The notes below the pieces were generated by a model. It saw nothing but the letters and a program-made list of their open reading frames with translations. It was not told where the DNA came from and made no database searches. A DNA stretch of 64,000 nt from Balaenoptera acutorostrata. Taxonomy: Eukaryota > Chordata > Mammalia > Artiodactyla > Balaenopteridae. Positions 24,266 to 36,289 of this stretch are shown in pieces; within the stretch, counting starts at the first letter, position 1, and every line of letters starts with the position of its first letter. Both the position numbers and the translations under genes were made by a program. The stretch spans positions 14,327,770 through 14,391,769 of the forward strand of contig NC_080070.1 in the NCBI RefSeq assembly GCF_949987535.1. The letters are read 5' to 3'.

Positions 24266-24359
24266 AGCAATACTTATGGCTAAGTTATTAAAGATTGTAT
24301 TATAAAATTTATTTAAAATGCAATTATTTTCTCCTTAGGCCCTTTGAGCTCATTTTAAA

Positions 24360-24590
24360 ACAATTTTTAACAGCTTTAGTGAGATATAATTCACATACCG
24401 TACAATTTACACATTTAGGTACACACAGTTCAATGGGTTTTGCTATAATACATTATTAATTTTTTTTAAATTGTGGTAAAATATATATAACGTAAAATTT
24501 GCCATCTCAACCATTTTTAAGTGTACAATTCAATGGCATTAATTACATTCATAATACTGTGCACCTATCACCAAGAGTGAAATTCTTTAT
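24360..24590 (-). mobile_element. L1M 3' remnant
   Basis: tagtgagatataattcacat, tacaatttacacatttaggt, gtgtacaattcaatggcatt: antisense L1M 3'UTR with the motif present twice. Confidence 0.65.
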
Positions 24591-24978
24591 TTATGTTCGG
24601 ATATACTGATTTTTTCCCACTAAAATGATGTTCACTAAGTTATTTTTATTTATGTTAAAATATTGCTGAATTTTAAAATAACCCATGGTTTGATCTGGAA
24701 ATATATAGACAATGAAATGCTGACAGGCAACTGCTACACACACAAGCTCTTATATGGGGAATGCCTATATCCTGTAATTTTGAAAAAATAACTGGTTTGG
24801 TATTTCTACAAATGTCATAAATTTTATTTTTGTAATTGAAATTTCATTTCTAAATTAGATGAGGTTTCAGGCTGCTATTTGTGACTTTATAAAAATTAAC
24901 ACATCATGTGTGGATAATTTTTATTGCCCCAAAATGAAAAACTGTTTGAATATAATTATCACTCTATGATCTCTTTTA

Positions 24979-25316
24979 TTTTTTTAGTAAATTTATTTAT
25001 TTATTTTTGGCTGAGTTAGGTCTTCGTGGCTGTGCACAGGCTTTCTCTAGTTACGGTGAGCGGGGGCTACTCTTGATTGTGGTGCACAGGCTTCTCATTG
25101 CGGTGGCTTGTCTTGTTGCGGAGCACGGGCTCTAGGCACACGGGCTTCAGTAGTTGTGTCACATGGGCTCGGTAGTTGTGGCTCGTGGGCTCAGTAGTTG
25201 TGGCTCACGGGCTTAGCTGCTCCAGGGCATGTGGGATCTTCCTGGACCAGGGCTCGAACCCATGTCCCCTGCATTGGCAGGTGGATTCTTAACCACTGCG
25301 CCACCAGGGAAGTCCC
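24979..25316 (-). mobile_element. CHR-type SINE, full length
   Basis: Antisense. TSD tatgatctctttta / tacgatctctttta (24965-24978, 25317-25330). Confidence 0.95.
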
Positions 25317-25478
25317 TACGATCTCTTTTAAATGTTGTTTTTCAAGTTCTAGAGACATCTTGATACACTATGTAAGAATAAGTAAATGCAAGTCTAAATG
25401 ATAGGTAAAGGAAACTTCTATTCAGGTGAAGAGGAAACTTTGATTGATTTTGCAGAATTACCACCTATTCTGTACTAT

Positions 25479-25863
25479 CTATCTATCTATCTATCTATTT
25501 ATTTATTTATTTATTTTTAAAGAATGGTTATTTTTTAAAATAAATTTATTTTTTCATTTTAATTTTTTTTTTGGCTGCATTGTCTTTGCTTGCACGTGGG
25601 TTTTCTCTAGTTGCTGAGAGTGGGGGCTACTCTGTTGTGGTGTGCGGGCTTCTCATTGCGGTGGTTTCTCTTGTTGCAGAGCACAGGCTCTAGGCCCACG
25701 GGCTTCAGTAGTTGGGGCTCGCGGGCTCTAGAGTGCAGGCTCAGTAGTTGTGGCGCATGGGCTTAGTTGCTTCGCGGCATGTGGGATCTTCCCAGACCAG
25801 GACTTGAACCTGTGTCCCCTGCATTGGTAGGCGGATTCTTAACCACTGCGCCACCAGGGAAGC
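25479..25863 (-). mobile_element. CHR-type SINE with expanded (TATC)n/(TTTA)n tail
   Basis: Antisense. TSD cctattctgtactat at 25464-25478 and 25864-25878. The tail has become a microsatellite. Confidence 0.95.
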
Positions 25864-26533
25864 CCTATTCTGTACTATTTATTAACTTGTACTTTAATTT
25901 CGGCACTCCTGGTACTTCCAGTCTTTGGCAATTATTTTGAGGTATAAATTAAACAATATATGGTTAAAAATAAACACAAAAGAAACTGTAGGATGTCAAA
26001 AACACTTTAGCAGCTCCCCTTCTTCTGGTGGTAAACCAACTAGTGAATTGTTTGTGAATTGTAAAATCTACACATGTTCATTCAATAATTGATCACAGGC
26101 TCTTGAACAGATTATACTGATATTGTTGAAAATAAAAAAAAAATTAAGCAGGCAGTGTTATTGCCTTTGGTGATATGAATCCCCAGAACCTCTTCTCAAT
26201 CATCTGGAGGTTTACAAGCTACCTGCGGGGAGCTGCAATGTGTACTGCTGGCCGAGTTCTTCCCCATCCTTTCATTCTAAGCCTTGGGTTGTAATGGCTG
26301 GTGGAAGCCAGCCTGGTTTGCCCTGGATCAGCCACGTCACCTTACATATGATGGAACTGGAGTTTCTACATCGTCCCTGTTCAAAAGGCAGAGCATTCAG
26401 CCTGAGCTGGGTGTACTTCAGGCACAGCTCCTCCGTAATTCCCCGCAGTTAAATAGGACTCGCGCAATCCACCCAACCTGCTACCCTTTCTCCACCCTGC
26501 CCCTTCCCCACTGCCTTCTCGCCCCTTCAGCTT

Positions 26534-26846
26534 TTTTTATATATATAAATTTATTTATTTGTTTATTTTGGCTGCGTTGGGTCTTCCCTGCTGTGTGCAG
26601 GCTTTCTGTAGCTGCGGCAAGCAGGATCTCTGTTGCGGTGGGTGGGCTTATTGCGGTGGCTTCTCTTGTTGCGGAGCACGTGCTCTAGGCACGCGGGCTT
26701 CAGTAGTTGTGGCAACACGGGCTCAGTAGTTGTGGCGCACAGGCTTAGTTGCTCCGCAGCATGTGGGATTTTCCCAGACCAGGGCATGAACCTGTGTCCC
26801 CTGCATTGGCAGGCGGATTCTTAACCATTGCGTCACCAGGGAAGTC
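26534..26846 (-). mobile_element. CHR-type SINE
   Basis: Antisense. TSD ccccttcagctt at 26522-26533 and 26847-26858. Confidence 0.95.
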
Positions 26847-27014
26847 CCCCTTCAGCTTCTTTTATAGAGAGAGCTGCACAACTTTACTTTGAAGGATGTT
26901 GAAATGTATGTATGTGGGTTTATCTTGCGGTGAGTGTATTTTTGTGTGTGTAGAGGTTGGTGAGGAGTTAACATGATGGAGCCCAAATCCAATACTGGTC
27001 ATTATCTGAGAGAG

Positions 27015-27395
27015 AGTGTAGCATAATTGTTAAGCGTGGGCTCTGAGGCCGGGTGATTTGGGTTTTGCATCCTGGCTCTGCCACTTACTAGCTGTGCGAC
27101 CTTAATCTCTACGTGTCTCATAGCCTCATTCTTAAAATAGGAATTACAAACAGTACCTACTTCAAAAATAGTTGACAGGATGCACTGAGTTAGTATAAAT
27201 AAAATGCTTGGGGAATTCCCTGGTGGTCCAGTGGTTAGGACTCCGCACTTCCACTGCAGGGGGCCCGGGTTCCTTCCCTGGTCAGGGAACTAAGATCCAT
27301 CAAACCACGTGGCCAAAAAAAATAAATAAATAAAGCCTGGTACAGTGCCAGGCACATAGTAATTGCCACATGTGTTTGCCATTATTATTACCGTA
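27015..27395 (+). repeat. MIR SINE split by a CHR-type SINE
   Basis: tagcataattgttaagcgtg, ctctgccacttactagctgt, then after the insertion gtgccaggcacatagtaatt. Good MIR match in sense orientation. Confidence 0.85.
27211..27332 (+). mobile_element. CHR-type SINE inside MIR
   Basis: gaattccctggtggtccagt head, (AATA)n tail. Inserted in the MIR 3' half. Confidence 0.9.
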
Positions 27396-27559
27396 GTAGT
27401 ACTATTACTGTTACTACTAACAGACCTTTTCAGTAATAGAGTGGGGAAGAGATTCAGGAATAATCTATGAACAATGAAATATTAACTGAAAGATTTTCTC
27501 ATACATGGAGATGTACTTGACACTGGCAGATGAAACAGAGACATTCATAATCTTTTTTT

Positions 27560-27753
27560 ATTAATTTTTATTGGAGTATAGTTGCTTTACAATGTTGTGT
27601 TAGTTTCTGCTGTATAGCAAAGTGAATCAGCTATACGTATACATATATCCCCTCTTTTTTGGATTTCCTTCCCATTTAGGTCACCACAGAGCACTGAGTA
27701 GAGTTCCCTGTGCTATACAGTAGGTTCTCATTAGTTATCTATTTTATACATCT
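27560..27753 (-). mobile_element. L1 3'UTR end, 5' truncated
   Basis: ggagtatagttgctttacaa ... gtgctatacagtaggttctc. TSD ataatcttttttt at 27547-27559 and 27754-27766. Confidence 0.85.
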
Positions 27754-28324
27754 ATAATCTTTTTTTCTTCCAAAAATGTCCCTTTTGGAACTTAACTTCA
27801 TATAATTCCCTTGTTAACAACTCTACAATTTTGAGGATGTGAGAAAACGTACCAGCATTCAGTTAACACAGAGCCTTCCTGGGCCATGGCTGTAAAGCAG
27901 CGCCTGCCTGAGTGAGCTTCACGGTGTGGTACAAACCTGCTCTGAGCTTCAGGAAAGCCTGTGCCTCTTTTCAGAGCGGGCATCTGTGCGCCCTCACCCA
28001 GGGAAGCTGCTCCACTCTGCTTGCCCTTTCCAGTGCTTCTGTCCCAGCACCGTCATTTCAACAGGAGCCCACGCTGGTTAATTACAGGTTGCTGGTGTTC
28101 AGGTGACCTTGTTCTCACGTGTGTACCCTGTTGGTAGGAATATTTTAATTCCAGATAACCCGCAGAGTGCATCATCCTAGAAGCTGATGAGGTTTTCAAG
28201 TATTGGTTGAGACTGATGTGCAGGTAAATGAAGGAGCATTGGTGTGAACCATTAATCTCATCTCCTGCTCAGCCTCTTGTCTGCACACTTTTTCCCTGAT
28301 CCACTCAGTTTTCTTTCCCCTTCT

Positions 28325-28549
28325 TCTTCTTCTTTTTTTAAAAAATATTTATTTATTTATTTGCTTGCATCAGGTCTTAGTTGCTGCAGGCGGGCTCCTT
28401 AGTTATGGCTCCCAGGCTCCTTAGTTCTGGCATGTGAACTCTTAGTTGCAGCATGCATGTGGGATCTAGTTCCCTGACCAGGGATCAAACCAAGGCCCGC
28501 TGCACTGGGAGCGCAGAGTCTTATCCACTGCGCCACCAGGGAAGTCCCT
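28325..28549 (-). mobile_element. CHR-type SINE
   Basis: Antisense with T/A-rich tail. Flanked by ttccccttctt-like repeats. Confidence 0.85.
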
Positions 28550-29039
28550 TCCTTCCCCTTCTTAATGAGTGTCTGCTCACTGCCTCCTCTGAAAATTGCC
28601 CAGTGACTCGGTACAGGTGTACTCCTGACCTGCCTTGTGAACTCCTGCTTCACATAACCCTTTCTTCAGAACAAGAATGTGTATGTGAAAAAAGGTTAAT
28701 CTGCTTTGATGCATTTATTATTTCTGGCTTGTAATAGATTTCCCTCATGTTTCCAAAAGGTAAGTTGTTCGCTTCAAAAATAAATATATATTGCTGTGAG
28801 TTAAAATGTAATTTATTCTCTGTGTTTACACTCCCATCCTCACCTAACCTCTGTATGGTAGTAGTTCTCAAGGTTTAGTGTGGGGAGAATCACCTGGCAA
28901 GCTTGGTGAAGTGTGGGTTTCTGGAAAGATTCAGTCAGTCAGCCATGGGTGTCAGGAATCCTAGACAAGCATCCCCTGGCCCCTGTCATAGGTGTGGTTG
29001 GGGAATTCCACTACAGAAAGAAGCATTGCTCTCTTGTAC

Positions 29040-29335
29040 TGTCCAATGGGCATATGGTGTGAGCCACACACATAATTTAAGATTTTCTAGTTGCCACATT
29101 AAAAAAAGTAAAAAGAAACAGCTGAAATGTTAATATATATTTTATTAACCTAGAATGATATTAATCTAAAATATCATTTTAACATATAATCAACATAAAA
29201 ATTATTAGGAAGATACTTTACATTTTTTTTTCATAATAAGTCTTCAAATTCTGGTATGTAGTTTACATTCAGAGCTCATCAAATTCAAATTAGCCAATTT
29301 CAAGTACTCAGTCACACGTGGCTAGTGGCTATTTG
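29040..29335 (+). mobile_element. hAT-Charlie-like MER element
   Basis: tactgtccaatgggcatatg, tctagttgccacattaaaaa, cacgtggctagtggctattt: a recognisable MER DNA transposon. Confidence 0.6.
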
Positions 29336-30360
29336 TTTTGTGCTGGTCTCAGCCTACAGATAACGGTGCTACAGCTAGAAATGCCTGGGGGGGGGGACTC
29401 ACCTGCACCCTGGGTGCGCCCCGGACAGACATTTCCTCTTTCAGAGCTGATGTTGTGGCTGTACCAGCACTTGCAGTTCTTATTAGGATTGTAAGACACC
29501 CTCAGCAGCAACCATCAGGGAGCTTTGCAGGCACAAGGGTTATGACTCACAGCTTCCAGAGGGTACACAGCACGCCCCGGCCATACAGCGAGGTCAGTAT
29601 TGGTTTGATATTTGTCTGTGAGCCAATTTAATTTCAATTCAGAAATGGCTTTTGATCCAGCAGATAATTGGGTGTTTTAGAAAGAAATTGTAGGCATCTC
29701 ACTCATCCTAGGAGGGTGGTCCAATTAGCCCAACTCGGATAAAGTGAAATCTAATTCTCTCTCCATCACATGGCTCCTGACCATTTGGCAAGACCGTATT
29801 TATGGTCTTTAGGTCAAAAAGCTTTGCTCCCCAAACGAAGACCCGAGGTGTGAATGTCAGGAAGCAAAAGTTAACAGCACCTGGCTCGTCATTGCAGGCT
29901 TTTCCCCATCTTCCCACGCCTGCACTGTTTTCAACCACTCTGCAATGTTCCAAACATCTTCTCCCCTCTCGTCTTTCCTTTTTCTATTTCTCTTTTCTTC
30001 TTTCCTTCACTACCCTCTCCTTCAAGTGAGAAGCAGAGTTCAGTAGAAAACAGCTGAAGGGTTGGGGAGACAGAAAAGGGAAAGATGAAAGGGAACAAAT
30101 CTTGTCCTCCTACTGCTGGGCCTTGAGTCCTAGGAAAAGTCAAGAAAAACAGTGATGTCCTCTGTCCCCAGAGTCAGGGTTTCCCCCTCTGGTGTGAATT
30201 GAGGCAAAAGGGGGCTCCCCCCTCCCCCCCAGGCAGGAAGGAGTAGGACCAGCCGCAAGTCCGCACTGGGGTCCGAGGTCTACTCAGCAGACACGAGGCC
30301 GTCCGCTGCCCCTGGTTTCGGAGGTGGCCTCTGCTGGGTGCCACGGCCTGGGGAACGTAC

Positions 30361-30628
30361 TCAACACGTGCACTGGCTCTTCTCCCTCGGCCCCGGGGCC
30401 GTGAGGACAGGACTGGACTCCAGGGGGAGGCTGCCCAGGGTGCCCTCCCCATACAAGGGCAGGCTGTGGCGGGCCATCAACTCCCTGCCATCAGCACGAA
30501 GACCTCGTCGATGTTCTTGGACTCCTTGGCAGATGTCTCCAAGACAGCCAGGAGGCCGTATTTCTCAGCCAGGGTGCAGGCATCCTCAAACAGAACGTGC
30601 CGTTTTTCCCACATGTCACATTTGTTCC
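30361..30628 (-). pseudogene. RAB19: RAB19 last coding exon with one-base frameshift and early stop
   Basis: The acceptor is ctcactccag. The exon completes Gly, then reads [20 protein letters not shown] and continues through [18 protein letters not shown]. There, one base is missing around 30483-30488 and the frame becomes Gly-Ser-stop (TGA at 30477-30479). The +1 frame beyond the break is still a good RAB19 tail ([14 protein letters not shown] and so on) and reaches SQCTC-stop at 30361-30363. So as read the protein loses part of helix alpha-5, the hypervariable region and the CxC geranylgeranylation motif. It may be a real lesion or a base missed in a draft assembly with a gap 330 bases away. 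The 217-codon length when one base is allowed for shows this is the only indel. Confidence 0.85.
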
Positions 30629-30812
30629 CTGGAGTGAGAGAGAAGCAAATATTCCGATGAGTAACTTAATCTGGTTTTTTAAAGGTGAACTTGAAAAAGA
30701 ACATTTTAGTTTAGCAATATGCGCACATGCGTTTGTTCACAAATAGTTATTGATGGCAGATTTACTGAAAATGAACCCAGCGATGAATGGAAACAGAGCC
30801 ACTATCTTTTTT

Positions 30813-30962
30813 TTTTTTTAATTGAAGTACAGTTGATTTACAATGTTGTGTTAGTTTCTGGTGTACAGCTAAGTGATTCATATATATATATATAATTTCA
30901 GATTTTTTCCATTATAGTTTATTACAAGATATTGAATATAGTTCCCTGTGCTGTACAGTAGG
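30813..30962 (-). mobile_element. L1 3'UTR end cut by the assembly gap
   Basis: gtacagttgatttacaatgt ... gttccctgtgctgtacagta, then N. Same family as 22392 and 27560. Confidence 0.8.
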
Positions 30963-31162
30963 NNNNNNNNNNNNNNNNNNNNNNNNNNNNNNNNNNNNNN
31001 NNNNNNNNNNNNNNNNNNNNNNNNNNNNNNNNNNNNNNNNNNNNNNNNNNNNNNNNNNNNNNNNNNNNNNNNNNNNNNNNNNNNNNNNNNNNNNNNNNNN
31101 NNNNNNNNNNNNNNNNNNNNNNNNNNNNNNNNNNNNNNNNNNNNNNNNNNNNNNNNNNNNNN
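30963..31162. other. Assembly gap, 200 N
   Basis: Exactly 200 N. It lies in RAB19 intron 3 inside repeats, so no exon is expected to be hidden. Confidence 1.
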
Positions 31163-31289
31163 CAGGAAGCAATAATCATTAAGGAAAAGTTTGATGGATT
31201 GAAATATATTAAAATTTAAAATGTCTATTCATCAAAATACACCATCAGGAGAGTGAAGAGGAACTCTGAGAGTAAAAAAGCGAAAGATG

Positions 31290-31441
31290 AGGGACTTCCC
31301 TGGTGGTCCAGTGGTTAAGACTCCGAGCTCCCAATGCAGGGGGCATGGGTTCGATACCTGGTCGGGGAACTAAGGTCCCACATGCCGCACGGCGCGGCCA
31401 AAACATTAAAAAAATAAATAAAATTTAAAGTAAATAAATAG
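31290..31441 (+). mobile_element. CHR-type SINE inside L1M
   Basis: TSD aagcgaaagatg / aagtgaaagatg (31278-31289, 31442-31453). Confidence 0.9.
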
Positions 31442-31504
31442 AAGTGAAAGATGTATTTGCAACACATGCAATTGACAAAGGGCTCAGAGCTCCTTCAAGA
31501 GAAC

Positions 31505-31855
31505 TGACTTCAGGGAGCATAGGTGACCCCAGCCCAGCTGCTACCCCACTGTCCTCCGCCAGCTGGTGCAGAGGCCCCAGCACAGGGAGGCACTAACGCA
31601 GGCCCCTGCTGCAGAGACCAGGGTTCCATTCCTCTATCAGGCAGCTTTGGTTCAGGGCTGAACGAAGCTTTCTTAGACACCATCCTCCTTCCTCCCTTCT
31701 CTCCTTCCCAGGGGCAGGTCTGCATCACGTAGAAGACTCTCCCTGCTTCCTTCTGTTCCTTCCTCTTTACCCCTCACGGCCATTTCTCCCAATAAATCTC
31801 TTGCATGTCTATCGGATCCTGTCCTGACATCTTCCTGGAAGACCCGAACCAACAT
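31505..31855 (+). mobile_element. LTR-like insert in L1M
   Basis: A non-L1 segment with a late AATAAA (near 31792) followed by cttcctggaagacccgaacc, as at the end of a retroviral-type LTR. It breaks the L1M. Family not recognised. Confidence 0.35.
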
Positions 31856-32446
31856 AGATTATTTCCAGAAAACATAAGGTACTTGTAGGGATCAATAAGA
31901 AAAAGACAAACAACAGGTAGAAAAATGGGCATGAGAACTGAAAAGAGAATATCCAAATAGCTAGCAAGTGTATGAAAAAGGTGCTTGACCTCAACAATGA
32001 ACAGGGACCTGCAAATAAAAAACGCCGAGTGATATCACGACACACTTATCAGGATGGAAGAAATGAAAAGATCCGATAATAGCAAGTGCTGGTGAGGATG
32101 TAGAACAACCGGAACTTGCAGACCCTGCCGGCGGGAATATGGAGTCTGGGATGATCTTACTAGAATTGCAGGAATATGCATTTCTGCTCCCAGGTGTGTA
32201 CGCAACAGAAACGTGTGCCCATGTGCATCAATAAACATATACAAGGATGTTCAGAACAGCAATTTTCCTAATCGTCCCAAACTGAAAAAACTCAAATGTC
32301 TATCACCAATAGAAAGAAGAGAGACTTTGCAAAGGAAGATTATACAAATTATGCAAAAGAACAGGTTACAGTTACATGCAACAATGTGGATAAAACTCAT
32401 AAACTCCACGTTGAGCCATAGAAGCTTAGACATAAAAGATATTTGT

Positions 32447-32615
32447 GTCGGGACTTCCCTGGTGGTGCAGTGGTTAAGACTCCGTGCTCCCAATGCAGGG
32501 GCCCGGGTTCGATCTCTGGTCTGGGAACTAGATCCCACATGCATGCCGCAACTAAGAGTTTGCATGCCGCAACTACGGAGCCGGTGCAACCAAATAAATA
32601 AATAAATATTTTTTA
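32447..32615 (+). mobile_element. CHR-type SINE inside L1M
   Basis: TSD aaaagatatttgt at 32434-32446 and 32616-32628. Confidence 0.95.
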
Positions 32616-33062
32616 AAAAGATATTTGTATGACTCCACTTCTGTAGAGTTCAAAAACAATAGCAAAACAAAACTGCAGCATTTAGTGATGTGGGCTTAGG
32701 GGGTAAGATGATATTGAGAAGGAAGGGAGTGATCACTATGAAAAGCATGTTGTGTTTACCTTGGGGGGAGGAGAGGGAGTAATTGGGAGGGGCATGAAGG
32801 GGAGACTGAAGGGAGGGTGCTGGCCATATTCTCTTTTTTGACCTGAGGAGAAGGGTGTTTACACAGGTGTTCTCTTTGTGATAAATCCGTGTTGATGTAC
32901 TTCTCTTTAAACATGTCCCAATAAAAAGGATTGGGGGAAAAAATACTTTCTCATAGTGACAGTCACTAACCTGCTCATTGACAAAGCTAGACTTAGATCA
33001 TAATTATCCCCAACTAAGGTTAAATCCAAGAATTTTTTCAGTGGACATTACCCCTTCTGGTA

Positions 33063-33549
33063 CTGTGGTAGGCTGAAAAATGGTCCCAAAGATACCAGGT
33101 TCTAATCCTTGGAAACTGTAACCATTACCTTATTTGGAAAAATGGTATTTGCAGATGTGATTAAGTTAAGGACTTTGAGATGGGAGTGGGGCATAGGGGA
33201 GAGGACGATATCTTGGATTAGCTAGGTGGGCCCTAAACATAATCACGTACAGTATCCTTATAAGAGCCGGGTAGAGGGAGACTTGAGTACACTGAGGATG
33301 TGAAGATGGCAGACACTGGAGTGGTGCGGCCACAAGCCAAAGAATGATGGCAGCCATCAGAAGCTAGCGAGGCAAGGAACAGTGTCTTCCCAAGAGCCTC
33401 CAGAGGGAGCATGGCCCTGCTGACACCTTGACTTCGGCCCAGTGATACTGAGTTCAGATTTCTGGCATCCGCAACTGAGAGAGATCAAATTTCTGTTGTT
33501 TTAAGCCGCTCTGTTTATGGTAATTAGTTCCGGGCAGCCACAGGAAACA
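33063..33549 (+). mobile_element. MaLR-type LTR (MLT1-like)
   Basis: tgcagatgtgattaagttaa, ctgctgacaccttgacttcg and ttctgttgttttaagccgct are MaLR LTR blocks in sense order; solo, no internal genes. Confidence 0.7.
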
Positions 33550-34686
33550 TTCAGGTAGTACCTTCAAGAGAACTACACGCATTTGTATAGCTAGTGAGGT
33601 TTAAGCTGGGGGCAAAGCCCTGCTTCTTGGTTGGTGGGGGAAGGGATGCTGTGAAAGTAGGAATCCCTGAGCCCGGAGTCTGGTCTCCCGCTCTGCATTC
33701 CTCACTTTGGTCTATGGGGTTCTGGGCCGGGCTGCATTTATAATCTGCTCCTCCCAGCTGCCCCATCACCGCGGCAGATTAATAGCCCTGACTCTGTGCT
33801 GTGCAGCCTCCCCAAAGCTGGTAGCTGCACACCTCAGGATGGACCCGGACACCTGGTGGAAGGGAAAGAAACCCTGTGCTTGCTACGCGGAATCCAAGTC
33901 CTTGCTTGCTAAGCGCTCCGTGTTGGGCACCCAGAGAGATATGGGAAGGGGTCTTCATCTTGTCAGGGAGGCGTGAGAGAAACACGGACAATTAAATAGC
34001 TATACAAGCATTTACCAGGCGGAGACGGGTCAGGAAGTACTATATACTAAGGACCAGGTGAGAGGTACGAGTTGTTAGTAGTACAGATGTACAATCCCTT
34101 ATCTGCCTTTCCCAAATCCGAAACACTCCAAAACTCCTAAGTTTTTTGGTAATTCATCTGACAGTAAAATCTGCCCTCAACTGGCCATTTGAAATTTTTA
34201 TTCAACCTGCTTTGTACGACTGTTCATTCATTTCACTGCATAAATATTAATGCATTTGACCACAGGGCATTGGCCCAGACCCTTAGGGTATTACGTAACA
34301 TAGAATGCACCCTTCTAAGATCTGCCAAATTCTGAACTGTGAAATCTTGGGTTCTAAGAGCTTTTGCTGAGAGATTGTGGACCTTTAAATATAACAGGGG
34401 TTTAAGTGGAAAGTTTGCCCGAGATCCTAAGGGGACAAATAGCAGATGCCAAAGAATGTTAAGAGACAGAACAGCCACATAACCTACAAAAGGAAATTGG
34501 CTCCCAAACCCTTACTCTGAGGGAGTAAGAAGAATTAAGAAGTTAGAAACAGAGCAGAGGGGGATGAGAAAAAGATAAGAAGCAGCCATCTCCAGGGGAA
34601 AGCAGGGCACCTTGTGAATGATGTTCAGGAATTTGTGCATTATCTTGGGGGTGATGGAGACACCGAAGGTTTTAAACAGAGGGACA
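33550..34686. other. RAB19 intron, unassigned
   Basis: No gene. gtacaatcccttatctgcct near 34090 hints at an old DNA transposon but is too diverged to name. Confidence 0.35.
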
Positions 34687-35057
34687 GGGGCTTCCCTGGT
34701 GGCGCAGTGGTTAAGAATCCGCCTGCCAATGCAGGGGACACGGATTCGAGCCCTGGGCCGGGAAGATCCCACATGCTGTGGAGCAACTAAGCCCGTGCAC
34801 CACAACTACTGAGCCTGCGCTCAAGACCCCGTGAGCTGCAACTACTGAGCCCGTGTGCCACAACTACTGAAGCTCACGCACCTAGACCCCATGCTCTGCA
34901 ACAAGAGAAGCCACTGCAATGAGAAGCCCGCGCACTGCAACGAAGAGTAGCCCCCGCTCGCCGCAACTAGAGAAAGTCCGCGTGCAGCAACGAAGACCCA
35001 ATGCAGCCAAAAATAAATAAATAAAAATAAAATTAAAAAATTTTTTTTTTAAATAAG
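34687..35057 (+). mobile_element. CHR-type SINE, full length
   Basis: Sense. TSD taaacagagggaca at 34673-34686 and 35058-35071. Confidence 0.95.
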
Positions 35058-35989
35058 TAAACAGAGGGACATTACTGAGGAGCTGGGTTCCCTGTGAATG
35101 GCTGGAGGGGAAGGAACAGGACAAATCAACGCACAATCGTCTCTTTGATTTTTTACGGTGGTGACATGGCCTCTAGGGGCTGGGGTAAACGTTTGAGGAA
35201 GAGCCATTTGTGTGAAGAACCATGGAGACAGAATGGAAAATATGGGGAAAGGGGCAGGGACACTTCTGTGAGGGAACAGCACAGGTAGCGATCCCAGATT
35301 AGGGCGAGGAGGCCACTGACAGTAAACAGGGAGACCCGTGGTGTCAGCCCCTGGGATTGGATGCGTCATAAGCGGGAACACTGGGGACACGTCCTGATTA
35401 TCTCTGGGGGCGTTTCTAGAACCAGTTAAGAAGTGGGGCAGAGACGTTTGTTACAACAGACAGACGAGGGAGTAAATATCAAGCAAAAGTTGTGAGATTC
35501 GTGGAAATCCCACCACATCTTGGCATTTGTTCCCCTACTCTGCCCCACCTGTTTCTGCAGTAGGGGGAGGAGGAGTGAAGGACAGTGCTGGTGGGGGGGC
35601 GGGGCCAGCAAGGGGCGGGGCCGGCAAGGGAGGAGAAGGCGGCGGTGAAGAAGGGGTGAGGCCTTCCAAAGACAGCCCAGAGGGGATGGCTGGGCAGGGT
35701 GGCTTTGCATAGCAGCTTTCAAGGTTCTTCTGCTTCAATGTTTCCTGGGAAGCCTGTGAATTTACTGGAAGAGGGATCCAACCCACCTTCCTGGGTAACC
35801 GCCAGTGAGATTAGGACTGCGTAGTTCCCCTCAGTGGGATGCAAGGGATTCACACCCAAGCTTCCTTGCCCTGGGAGCTACTATTGGTGGGGTTCCCACC
35901 TTCCCTGCCGGCTCAGCTATGTCCCCCCTCTCCTGGGGATGCCCTCTGAGCCCCTCGTTCAGCAGGGCAGGACAGCTCCCCTGGATTGA

Positions 35990-36185
35990 GGTCTCAGCAC
36001 TGTGCTAAGTGCTTTATATGTTACCTTGTTTGATCCTTTCAATTCAACAATACCTTTGAAGCAGGTACCAGTTTTATAGATGAGTAAGCAGAAATTTAGA
36101 GAGAGGGATGAGACCAAGTTCAGACAGGAAGGACAGAGAGGGAGATTTGAACCCAAATCTGTCTGACTGCAAAGTCCAGGCACTG
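35990..36185 (-). repeat. MIR SINE (antisense)
   Basis: gctaagtgctttatatgtta, gagatttgaacccaaatctg, tctgactgcaaagtccaggc. Confidence 0.7.
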
Positions 36186-36289
36186 GAGTGGATGAGACAT
36201 TGCCTCAACCAGAGCTTCAGGGGGCCTCCGGGGCGACTGTCGGCCTGACCAGCTACTGACAGTGGTTGGACAGGAACTGAACCACCCGG

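Larger units (their letters stand above)
31163..32950 (+). mobile_element. L1M body, sense, interrupted
   Basis: ttaaggaaaagtttgatgga, gtctattcatcaaaatacac, tgaacagggacctgcaaata and gaacagcaattttcctaatc follow L1 ORF2-end order. Interrupted by two SINEs and an LTR-like piece. Confidence 0.75.

Noticed and set aside
25475..25520. (CTAT)n/(TTTA)n as a separate satellite
   Set aside because: It sits inside the TSD of a SINE and is simply its expanded tail.
30361..30628. An extra small intron that would rescue the RAB19 frame
   Set aside because: No GT donor and branch-point layout around the break gives the expected residues. One missing base explains everything.
30912..31179. Open frames made mainly of X
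   Set aside because: They are the assembly gap.
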